From contig JAEELE010000117.1 of the NCBI GenBank assembly GCA_016288755.1, positions 1 to 64,000 on the forward strand: 64,000 bases of DNA, written 5' to 3'. Under the pieces are notes generated by a model that searched no databases, was not told the origin of the DNA, and was given only the letters and a program-made list of their open reading frames with translations. The translations under genes and the position numbers were made by a program. Positions 39,623 to 47,876 of the stretch are shown here, in pieces (position 1 is the stretch's first letter; every line of letters starts with the position of its first letter). The stretch is from Oscillospiraceae bacterium (lineage in GTDB: Bacteria; Bacillota; Clostridia; Oscillospirales; Ruminococcaceae).

Positions 39623-42600
39623 ATGAGTCACAGAACACTGCATAAGCTCGTCAGCATCGCGGCTGCCGCCGTCATCGGATGTGCTTCGTTCTGCTCTGCG
39701 GGCGGAGACGCGCTGCGCAAGGCTGCATATGCCGCTGCGTGTATTTCGGAGGCGGCTTCACAGCCTTTGGGAGAACCGGTTCCCGTTCTGATCTCGCTGG
39801 AAAGCGAAGCGCTGCTCGACTGCGGTGATCCGTACTATCTCGGGACCGATGCCGCAGAGAAGCAGGAGGCGCGCATCCGCCGCACACAGCAGCGCGCAGA
39901 GGCGGACATCCGGGCGCTGTATCCGGAGCTGAACATCACGCGCCGCTATTCGACGCTGATGAACGGCTTTGCCTGTGAGCTGCCGGAGGAGCTGCTGGAA
40001 GCGGTCCGTGCGCTGCCGCTCGTGAAATACGCAGAGCCCGCGCCCGAGATCGCCGTTCCGCAGATGGCAGATGCCGCCGGGACGGTCGGCATTCCCGCCT
40101 TCACGAATGAGACCGGCTGCCGCGGCGAGGGGCAGGTCATCGCGGTCATTGATTCTGAGCTGGACCTGACGCACCCGATGTTCGAGGCGCTGCCGGAGGG
40201 CACCGAGACGCCCGTGACCAAGGCGGATATCGCCCGGCTTGCCGATGCGGACGGGCTTGCGTTTGAGATCGATCCGGATAGGGCATACCGGAACAGCAAG
40301 GTGCCGTATGCGGTCAACTATACGAGAGAAAGCATCCGCTATGAGACCGCATTCGAGAACGGCTATCACGGCACGCATGTCTGCGGCATCGCGGCAGGCA
40401 GACCGTTCACCGCCTCGGACGGCACGGTCCTTTCCGGCATTGCACCGGACGCGCAGCTGCTGTTCTTCTGCTGCGGCAGCGCGTCCGGCGACGGCATCGA
40501 AAACTCCGCCGCGATGACTGCCGTGGAGGATGCCGTCAAGCTGGGCGCTGACGTTATCAACATGAGCTTCGGCATTCCCGGCTCTACCCCGCTGTTCATC
40601 TGGACAGACGTCATCAATGCCGCAGAGCGCGCCGGCGTCACGGTCTGCGTCTCGGCAGGAAACGAAGACAACGGCCAGTTTTCCGAGAGCATCCAGCCCA
40701 CCGTGGAGCGGCTGGACAACAGCCGGATCAATGCGATGTTCAGCGATGACACCCGGGCGCTCTGCGTCGGCTCGGTCGATAATCCGACGGATGTGGCGAT
40801 GAAAACCATCCTGTTCAGCGGTCAGAAAATCGCCTATACCAGCTGCTTTGCCCTGAGCACGGGAGACGAGCACTATCTCGGCGATACGCTGAAAGAGAAT
40901 ACAGACTACGAATATGTCTACTGCGGCCTCGGCGCTGACGAAATGCCGGATGTGGATCTGACCGGCAAGATCGCGCTGGTCGACCGCGGAACCTATACCT
41001 TCACTGATAAGGCGGAGACCGCCTATCGGTACGGCGCGGTCGGCGTCATCGTGATCCAGAATACCGACGGGATTCCGTCACGCATGGTCAATGACGCACC
41101 CATCCAAACCGCGATGATCTCCAGGGAGGAAGGCGAGCTGCTCAAAAACGCCGCAGTCAAAACCGTCCGCTTCTCCTCCGAAACCGTGAAGGTGCGGCAG
41201 GAGCTGACAGTCAGCAGCTTCTCGAGCTGGGGCGTGCAGGAATCCCTCGCGGTCCGTCCGGATATCGCGGGCATCGGCGGCGGTGTGCGGTCGGCAGCCT
41301 ACCGGAGCGGCTCCTCGGTGCAGGAGGGCACGTCGATGTCTTCGCCCTTCGTTTCGGGCTGTGCTGCACTGCTCAATGCCGTGCTGGAGGAGCAGGGCTG
41401 CACGCTGACCGGCTCCGAACGGGCACAGCGTCTGCGTCAGCTGCTCATGTCCTCCGCCGTTCCGGTCCGTGAGGACGGCATGCTCACCAGCCCGCGCCGG
41501 CAGGGGGCAGGTCTGGTCTCTGTGGAGCAGATGATTCACGACACCGTTCTGCTGACCGGCGACGGTGACGAATGCAAGCGCAGCCTCGGCGACAAGCTCG
41601 GGCAGGAATTCAGCTTCGATGTCACACTGACCAACGTGAGCGGGAAGACAGTGCAGTTTTCTGCGGCAGAGGTCGAGCTGACGACCGACGGCGTGCTGGA
41701 GGAAACGCTGAACGGCGTCCGTAAGATCGGCGGGCAGCAGCGCATTCGCTGCACGGCTGAGGCTGACACGCTGCTGAACCCGCTCACTGCCGGGGAGAGC
41801 CGCACTGCGACCGTCACGGTCAGCATTGCGCAGAACGATTTTCTCGCGCTGGCTGAGGATTTTCCGTTCGGTCATTTTGTCGAGGGCTTCCTGCTGCTCT
41901 CCGGCGCGGAGGACTGCTGTGACATATCCTTGCCGCTGGTCGGCTTTGCGGGCGACTGGACCGAGGTGCCGATTATGGACAAGGATTCTCTGATCTGCGG
42001 TCAGTCCATGCCCTATACCTTTGACAGCTCGCAGCCGCTTTCGGAGATCATCGAACGTACCGGGCGCATCATTGAACAGTCGGACATTGTGCCGGACAGC
42101 AGCAATCTCTACGATTATGTCCGGTATGTGCAGGAGAGCTGGACTGACGATGACATCACATGGCTGCACAATAACGGCGGTGACCTGTATCTCTCGCCGA
42201 ACGGCGATTACCTTGCAGACAACATCGGCATTTCCTTTGACGCATACCGTCCGTGGAACTGCACCGAGAATGCTCTGTATGATGCCTCCGGCAAGCTGAT
42301 CGAAACCGTCAGCAGGGAGCTGCAGTTCAGTCTCACGACGTCCGGAATCTTTGATCTTTCCGAGCTGTACGAGGGCGATTATTACTACGACGCCTCGCTC
42401 GTTGTGCCGCGCCTGAATCAGGAGATGACGCCGAAGCACTATCGCTTCCGGTTCTCCGTTGACAAAACCAAGCCGGTGGTCAACAGCCTGGTCAGAGAGG
42501 AAAACGGCCGGAAGATCCTGACGATTTCAGCCGCCGACAACAATCTCGACTGCATTCTTGTGATGGCGACCGGCAAGGGCGGACCCGCAGACAGCTTTGA

Positions 42601-43693
42601 CCCGGATACTGCAGAGCAGTACGGTCTGAAGCAGCGCGCAGCCGTCATGAGCGCACTGAACTGCAAAGCAATCGGCTTGCCCGGCGATTTGCCCGACTAT
42701 GATCTCATCGGCGGGAGCACAGTTCTGGAGCGCATCCTGTACGGCGTTTTCCCGGAGAATCTTCTGGAGGGTGAGCTTTGCTACTTTGACTGCCTGACGC
42801 CGGAAACGGGTGAAACATACTTCTCAGCGGAATATGATATCACGGATTTCAGTGATTACTGGTTCGTTGCACTCGACCGCGCATACAATTACAGCTTCTA
42901 CTCGATGGAGGAGCCTGCCTTTACGGCAATCACGCCCGGACGCTATCTCGGCACCAACGGCGTCTACGATATTACAGAGTCGGATGTGAGTTTCCGGTCG
43001 TTCATGGATAATTACCCGTTCAGATATGAGTATCAGCTGGATCACGGCGTTCTGACGCTGCTGGACGAGCCGAGCAGATACTATTTCCATGTCAGAAACT
43101 GGGAGGAGCACGGACTCCGGCTCTCCGGCAACTTCCAGTGGGCATTCGGCTGCAGTACGAACACCGGCGTCGACCTTCTCCGAAAGCTGGAGCCGCAGGA
43201 ATACGGCGATTACACCATCGGTGTCTGCATGGCCGCGCTGGAAAAGCCCAAACTGGCAATGATCGTCTACCCTTATCTGGAGGAGCATTACGGCGAATAT
43301 GTCCCGTTTGAAACGGTCACCAGCTTTGAACCGAACGCAGTTGTGCTCTATCAGGTGTATCCGTTGAACGATCAGGGAGAAGCCGATCTGGAGCAGGAGC
43401 CGTTCCTGACGCTCCGCATCGATCTGCTCAACGGGACTGCGACGTTCCCGGACGGCACGGTGCAGCAGCTCTTCCGGCCGTTCCACGGCGACTACAACGG
43501 CGACGGCACATTCTCGATCGCGGATGCGATTCTGCTCGCACGCTATAATTCCGAGGAAGCCGGCATCCGGATCACCCGTGCCTACGATCTGGACGGAAAC
43601 GGAACGCTGGACGCAGGCGACCTCAATGTGCTGCTGGAATATCTTGCGACAGATGACTGGGAAGGTGCAATGGAATGGGAAGACGGTGAATGA
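39623..43693 (+). CDS. cell-envelope S8 (subtilisin-like) protease with dockerin
   Basis: A 1356-residue secreted protease: signal peptide (about 1-38), I9-type propeptide (about 52-145), and an S8 catalytic domain with Asp177 (AVIDSELDLTHP; the usual DTG/DSG is DSE here), His249 (YHGTHVCGIAAG) and Ser571 (GTSMSSPFVSG). A PA domain is inserted at about 430-520 (GKIALVDRGTYTFTDKAETAYRYGAVGVIV). Fn3/C5a-peptidase-like beta domains fill about 620-1280. The C-terminal dockerin (about 1290-1350) has GDYNGDGTFSIADAILLARY and YDLDGNGTLDAGDLNVLLEY. The architecture is that of lactocepin/C5a peptidases, but attachment is to a cellulosome instead of the wall. Ribosome binding site ACAGGAGGG. Confidence 0.92.
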   Translation: MSHRTLHKLVSIAAAAVIGCASFCSAGGDALRKAAYAAACISEAASQPLGEPVPVLISLESEALLDCGDPYYLGTDAAEKQEARIRRTQQRAEADIRALYPELNITRRYSTLMNGFACELPEELLEAVRALPLVKYAEPAPEIAVPQMADAAGTVGIPAFTNETGCRGEGQVIAVIDSELDLTHPMFEALPEGTETPVTKADIARLADADGLAFEIDPDRAYRNSKVPYAVNYTRESIRYETAFENGYHGTHVCGIAAGRPFTASDGTVLSGIAPDAQLLFFCCGSASGDGIENSAAMTAVEDAVKLGADVINMSFGIPGSTPLFIWTDVINAAERAGVTVCVSAGNEDNGQFSESIQPTVERLDNSRINAMFSDDTRALCVGSVDNPTDVAMKTILFSGQKIAYTSCFALSTGDEHYLGDTLKENTDYEYVYCGLGADEMPDVDLTGKIALVDRGTYTFTDKAETAYRYGAVGVIVIQNTDGIPSRMVNDAPIQTAMISREEGELLKNAAVKTVRFSSETVKVRQELTVSSFSSWGVQESLAVRPDIAGIGGGVRSAAYRSGSSVQEGTSMSSPFVSGCAALLNAVLEEQGCTLTGSERAQRLRQLLMSSAVPVREDGMLTSPRRQGAGLVSVEQMIHDTVLLTGDGDECKRSLGDKLGQEFSFDVTLTNVSGKTVQFSAAEVELTTDGVLEETLNGVRKIGGQQRIRCTAEADTLLNPLTAGESRTATVTVSIAQNDFLALAEDFPFGHFVEGFLLLSGAEDCCDISLPLVGFAGDWTEVPIMDKDSLICGQSMPYTFDSSQPLSEIIERTGRIIEQSDIVPDSSNLYDYVRYVQESWTDDDITWLHNNGGDLYLSPNGDYLADNIGISFDAYRPWNCTENALYDASGKLIETVSRELQFSLTTSGIFDLSELYEGDYYYDASLVVPRLNQEMTPKHYRFRFSVDKTKPVVNSLVREENGRKILTISAADNNLDCILVMATGKGGPADSFDPDTAEQYGLKQRAAVMSALNCKAIGLPGDLPDYDLIGGSTVLERILYGVFPENLLEGELCYFDCLTPETGETYFSAEYDITDFSDYWFVALDRAYNYSFYSMEEPAFTAITPGRYLGTNGVYDITESDVSFRSFMDNYPFRYEYQLDHGVLTLLDEPSRYYFHVRNWEEHGLRLSGNFQWAFGCSTNTGVDLLRKLEPQEYGDYTIGVCMAALEKPKLAMIVYPYLEEHYGEYVPFETVTSFEPNAVVLYQVYPLNDQGEADLEQEPFLTLRIDLLNGTATFPDGTVQQLFRPFHGDYNGDGTFSIADAILLARYNSEEAGIRITRAYDLDGNGTLDAGDLNVLLEYLATDDWEGAMEWEDGE

Positions 43694-43724
43694 CGCAAGC
43701 CTGCAAATTTACTGCAGTCACAGA

Positions 43725-43765
43725 ATGCCTGCCGTATCCGGGCGGATACGGCAGGCATTTTTGTT
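43725..43765 (+). terminator. rho-independent terminator of the S8 protease gene
   Basis: ATGCCTGCCGTATCC-GGGC-GGATACGGCAGGCAT perfect 15-bp stem followed by TTTTGTTGG. Confidence 0.88.
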
Positions 43766-43794
43766 GGAAGAAAAAGTGTGATTTGATGTGTCTG

Positions 43795-43905
43795 CGGCAC
43801 ATTCTGCGGGGACGATGTCCCGGCACCTCTGCCAAAGGGGCAGTGACCCCCAATATCAATCCGTCGGGGCGGCTTCCGCCCAAGACACCTTTCTCGACAG
43901 ACTGA
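43795..43905. repeat. modular palindromic element, short copy
   Basis: Contains CTGCCAAAGGGGCAGTGACCCC and CAATATCAATCCGTCGGGG, recognisable modules of the elements at 34108 and 39335, plus a GGGGCTCTC...GAGAGCCCC pairing near the esterase 3' end. Noncoding. Confidence 0.55.
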
Positions 43906-43951
43906 GAGCCCCTGCAGAGAAGCTGCCGGGGCTCTTTCATCCGTATTGCGA

Positions 43952-46321
43952 TTATGCCTTGAAGACCGCTCTGACAAAGTTGTACATGTGCGCGAGGATC
44001 GAATCGTCACCGTGGTGACCGCCCTCGACGACATGCCAGATATGCGGAACGCCGTTCTTCTCGAAGTTGTCGTGATAGCCCTGCGGGGTGTTCAGACCGA
44101 CAACGTCATCCTGCGTGCCGCCGGTGATGAACACCAGCGACGGAGACGCTTCCTCGCTCTCCCACTTGAAGCTGCCCTGTGCGCCGGGCGCCGGGCAGAT
44201 CGCGCCGACATAGCCGAACTTGTCCGCATACTTCATGCCGATCTGGAGCGACTCTCTGCCGCCCATCGAGAAGCCGGTGACTGCCGTATTCTCTCTGCCG
44301 GTCGCGACGCTGTAGTTCTCCTCGATATGCGGCATCAGGCTGTCGACGATGTCATCGACGAAGTTGTCGTAGCCCTCGTTGGAGCCCTGATCCTGGAAGC
44401 CGGTCGCATCTTGCATTGTGGCGCTCGTGAACACGAACGGCACAACGACGATCATTTCGACCGCTTCGCCGGATGCGATCGCATTGCAGATGATCTCCTT
44501 CGTGCGGATCGGCGGGTTGTTGCCCGTGACGATCATGCGGTCCTCGTTCTCGAAGAAGCCGTGCAGCACATAGAGGACAGGATACTTCTTGCTCTCATCG
44601 TAATTTGCCGGGAGCAGGATGTTGTAATTCTTGTTCTTGTTCGCCTTCTTGGAGAAGTACGTCTTCTTCTGCACATTCGGGTAGGTCACGCCTGCCTGCT
44701 GGCTGGTGGACTGGTTCGTTTCCTTCATGACCACCTCTGCCTGCACGACCGGTGTATACTCGGAAATGGTGCGCATCTGTCCGGGCGGCGGTGCGACCTT
44801 CTCCGGGAATTCGGAGACCTGTGCGGTCAGAAATTTCGCAAACCACACGATATCTGCTATCGTGACGGAGCCGTCCTGATTGACGTCCGCTGCCTTCTTG
44901 GCACCGGCTGCCTTGAATGTGCCCATCATGCCGCGCTTGGCGAGCGTGAGGTCGGCGCCGCTGATCTTTCCGTCGCCGTTGACATCGCCGAGCGAGTAGG
45001 TGACCGCCTTCGGTCCCTCGATCACGGTGCCTGCCGTTGCGACCGTGACCTCATCGACATAGAAGGATGCGGAGCCGCTCTCTGTCTCGAGATAGAGCGA
45101 AACATTGGAGGCGCCCGAAGGAATGGTGAAATTCCTGTTTGCGAGCTGGACCCATTCGCCCTTTGCCACATCCACGGTCGCGACCTTCTCATACTTCGTG
45201 CCGGAGCCGTCGCTGTATTCGATCGTCAGGTGGAAGGTGGTCGAAGCGGCGCCGGTATCATACATGACATCTGCGCTGAAGCTGTATGCGGTCCCGGGCT
45301 TGAAGGTCGAGCTGTCCAGCGCGTGGATCGGTCCGTTCCAGTTGTTGTTTCTGCCGGTGACGGCAAGCGACTTGCTGCCTGCGTAGGCTGCATCCGAGCT
45401 GACCGCGACGGTCTCGCTGGCGCGCCCTGTCCAGCCGGAGGCACCGCTTTCAAAGTCGGCATAGAGCAGAACGGTGCCGTCGGCGACAGGGGGATCATCG
45501 GGCGGATCATCGGGCGGATCGTCGGGAGGAGTATCCGATCCGCCGCCGAGATAATCCTCGATCTCGGCTGCCCAGAATTTGCCGATCTTCTCGTAGCCGC
45601 CGCCGTTCGGGTGGAGATTGTCGCCGCTGATGTCGTTCATGCCGTCCAGACAGCCGTGCACATCGCAGAAGCGGACATTCTTGCCAGCAGAAGCATAGTC
45701 CTCGGCGACCTGCTTCACCGTGCTGTTATAGTTTGCGATCTTCGTCGCGTTGCCGCCGTATGCGGTGTGCTCCGGCACGGTGCCGAGGAAGACCGCGCCG
45801 CCCGAGGGCATATCGGCAAGCATGTAGTCGATCAGCGAATGCAGATCGGCAGAGCAGTCGCTCATGGAGCGGTTTGCGGTCAGGTCGTTGGTGCCGATCA
45901 TGAGCAGGATGATATCAGGCTGATACTTCTTGACCGCATCGTTGTTTTTCAGCTCATTATAGAGGCTTCCCCTTCCGCCCTGGCTCTGTCCCCAGCCCGG
46001 GACCTCCTTGATCTGATAGCCGCTGAAGCCCGCATGATCGCCGTCATACTGCACCGTCTGACCGTTGTAGCTGAACGAAGAGCCCATGGTCTGGTTCGGA
46101 CCGACCATATCGAAGGAGATGCTTTTCTGATGTAAGGCATAGTCGAGATACTTCCGGTATCCGCCGGTCTCGCCGTCACCGTTGGTGATGGAATCACCGG
46201 TCGGCATGATCTTCACCGTGCCGGCAGCCTGCACCGCGGGAAGCGTCCCGAAGCATGCTGTTGACTGAATCGCCGCAAACCCGACGGCCAATGCAGACAA
46301 AACCGAAATGAGTTTCTTCAT
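43952..46321 (-). CDS. bifunctional carbohydrate esterase: CE3 - CBM - dockerin - CE1
   Basis: A 789-residue secreted enzyme with a signal peptide (about 1-33). An SGNH/CE3 domain (about 36-255) has the nucleophile GDSITNG (Ser44), GTNDL and the DNLHPNG Asp/His block. A PPDD-repeat linker follows, then a family 22/4-9-type carbohydrate-binding module (about 285-430), an internal type I dockerin (about 443-505; GDVNGDGKISGADLTLAKRG, ADVNQDGSVTIADIVWF), and a C-terminal esterase-D/CE1 domain (about 540-789) with GFSMGGRE nucleophile and VVEGGHHGDD histidine. CE3 domains deacetylate xylan; CE1 includes feruloyl and acetylxylan esterases. Such bimodular enzymes are known from Ruminococcus cellulosomes. 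AAGGAGG precedes the start. Confidence 0.93.
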   Translation of the reverse strand: MKKLISVLSALAVGFAAIQSTACFGTLPAVQAAGTVKIMPTGDSITNGDGETGGYRKYLDYALHQKSISFDMVGPNQTMGSSFSYNGQTVQYDGDHAGFSGYQIKEVPGWGQSQGGRGSLYNELKNNDAVKKYQPDIILLMIGTNDLTANRSMSDCSADLHSLIDYMLADMPSGGAVFLGTVPEHTAYGGNATKIANYNSTVKQVAEDYASAGKNVRFCDVHGCLDGMNDISGDNLHPNGGGYEKIGKFWAAEIEDYLGGGSDTPPDDPPDDPPDDPPVADGTVLLYADFESGASGWTGRASETVAVSSDAAYAGSKSLAVTGRNNNWNGPIHALDSSTFKPGTAYSFSADVMYDTGAASTTFHLTIEYSDGSGTKYEKVATVDVAKGEWVQLANRNFTIPSGASNVSLYLETESGSASFYVDEVTVATAGTVIEGPKAVTYSLGDVNGDGKISGADLTLAKRGMMGTFKAAGAKKAADVNQDGSVTIADIVWFAKFLTAQVSEFPEKVAPPPGQMRTISEYTPVVQAEVVMKETNQSTSQQAGVTYPNVQKKTYFSKKANKNKNYNILLPANYDESKKYPVLYVLHGFFENEDRMIVTGNNPPIRTKEIICNAIASGEAVEMIVVVPFVFTSATMQDATGFQDQGSNEGYDNFVDDIVDSLMPHIEENYSVATGRENTAVTGFSMGGRESLQIGMKYADKFGYVGAICPAPGAQGSFKWESEEASPSLVFITGGTQDDVVGLNTPQGYHDNFEKNGVPHIWHVVEGGHHGDDSILAHMYNFVRAVFKA

Positions 46322-46775
46322 GCGCGTTTCCTCCTTATTTTTTATGCTGCACAGTGCATTCTCAGCACTCTGTCTTCATTATAACCGTTCAAAGCTGAGA
46401 ATTCTAGTATGTTTTTTGCTGAAAGCGCTGTGCATTCCTCAATTCTTGCGATTTTTGCGGAAACTGTCGCGGCAAGGGGACAGGATGGTTTAACTTTGCA
46501 TTTTGTGACAGCGAATAAACAGATTTGATTCGGGCAGCCATTTTTGTATAAAAGCACATTCCTTTGCGCGTGATCCCGCTTTGCGGTCGGAATGCACACT
46601 GCTTCTCTTTCCATTCGCTTGAAAGTGGAGTGCGGATTATCACAATATTTGAGGAATCCGGGCGATTCAGTCTGTCGGGGAGGCGGTATCTCCGATGGAT
46701 TGAGAATGGGGCTCTCGCACGCTGCGCTCCTCATTCCAGATCATCGCGCAGCGATCCCTTTTTCGACGCGCAGAA
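46322..46775. other. intergenic region between convergent/divergent units
   Basis: About 500 bp without a convincing gene. The esterase-proximal part holds a minus-strand TATAAT (46383-46378) likely used by the esterase gene, without a clear -35. The distal part holds GGGGCTCTCGCACGCTGCGCT (46709-46729 region), the core also seen at 34139 and 39357, preceded by an ATCTCCGATGGATTGAG segment. Confidence 0.5.
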
Positions 46776-46810
46776 GCGCCCGGTGATTCCGCTGAAATCA
46801 CCGGGCGCGT
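46776..46810 (-). terminator. probable terminator of the aldo/keto reductase operon
   Basis: GCGCCCGGTGATT...AATCACCGGGCGC, a 13-bp stem 17 bp after the reductase stop on the minus strand; only a weak T tail. Confidence 0.65.
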
Positions 46811-46826
46811 TCGGAAATATGCAGGC

Positions 46827-47876
46827 TCAGCGTGCAAATTCATCGATCATTGCAATCAGCTCGGGAATGCGCAGATTCTGCGGGCATTCCTTCATGCAGC
46901 GTCTGTCGGTGCATCTGCGGCAGTGCTCGGCGACCTCGCGGATATTCATCCGCAGCTTCCGCAATGCCCATTCGCTTTTGCCGAGGTGATAATAATTGTA
47001 CTGTCTGAGCAGAATATGCACCTCATAGCCGTTGGCGCAGCGGCACTGCTGACACCGCGTGCACCGCACGGGCGAAAAGGCTTCCGACAGCCGCGCGATC
47101 ACATCGTCAAAGGAACAGGCGGCGGGCGCAAATTCCTTCTGCATGGCGGCGTCCGCCTGTTCCTTTGTGCCGATGCCGATCAGTGCGCTGGAAAAGCTCC
47201 AGTGCAGAATCCCGCCGATCAGCTCCGCGGGCTGAAACACGCGCAGCAGACAGCCGGCTGCATAGACCTTGTTGAGGATCAGCCCCTTGCCGCTGAACAG
47301 CCCGTTTTCTGAAATGCGGTCCATGATGCCGCGCTCCAGAATATTGCCGCTGGTCTGGATCACGTCGACTCTGCTGTCGCGGGCAGCACGCAGCGCCACG
47401 CTGTAATAGTGCGTCGCGATTCCCGTGAACCGGATCATGCCGGCTTTTTTCAGATCGCACAGCGCGTCCAGTGCGCCGTATCGGCTGAATACCTCGTCCT
47501 GATTTTTCTCGTCGACCTGATGCACGGAATAGATATCCGGCTTTGTGCCGAGCGTTTCGGCGGAGCGCAGCACCTCGCGGAAGATATCGTTCCCGTCGCT
47601 GAACCGCGCCTTGTCGGATATGATGATATTCTGCCGCCCGACCCGCTGTGCGAACAGACCGAGCTTGTACTCCGCGTCGCCGTATTCCTCCGGAATCGCC
47701 GTGTCATAGAGATTGCAGCCCATCCGGTATGCGTGCAGCATGATCTCTGCCGCCTCGTCCGGCGAGGGGCTGCAGTATTCCGGCAGCACGGGCACATTGC
47801 CGCTCAGGATCGGAATGGTCCCGAACCCGATCTCCGATACGGTCAGTCCGGTGTTTCCAAGTTTTCTGTATCTCAT
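46827..47876 (-). CDS. aldo/keto reductase with C-terminal 4Fe-4S-type cysteines
   Basis: A 349-residue protein. The N-terminal TIM barrel has the AKR start MRYRKLGNTGLTVSEIGFGT, the NLYDTAIPEEYGDAEYKLG catalytic region (Asp and Tyr) and an IYSVHQVDE strand. The C-terminal extension carries CTRCQQCRC and CRRCTDRRCMKECPQNL, a ferredoxin-like double cysteine cluster found in the Fe-S AKR subfamily. It probably transfers electrons between an iron-sulphur cluster and a carbonyl substrate, which is unknown. Its start overlaps the stop of the LRR gene by 4 bp; last gene of the minus-strand operon. Confidence 0.88.
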   Translation of the reverse strand: MRYRKLGNTGLTVSEIGFGTIPILSGNVPVLPEYCSPSPDEAAEIMLHAYRMGCNLYDTAIPEEYGDAEYKLGLFAQRVGRQNIIISDKARFSDGNDIFREVLRSAETLGTKPDIYSVHQVDEKNQDEVFSRYGALDALCDLKKAGMIRFTGIATHYYSVALRAARDSRVDVIQTSGNILERGIMDRISENGLFSGKGLILNKVYAAGCLLRVFQPAELIGGILHWSFSSALIGIGTKEQADAAMQKEFAPAACSFDDVIARLSEAFSPVRCTRCQQCRCANGYEVHILLRQYNYYHLGKSEWALRKLRMNIREVAEHCRRCTDRRCMKECPQNLRIPELIAMIDEFAR

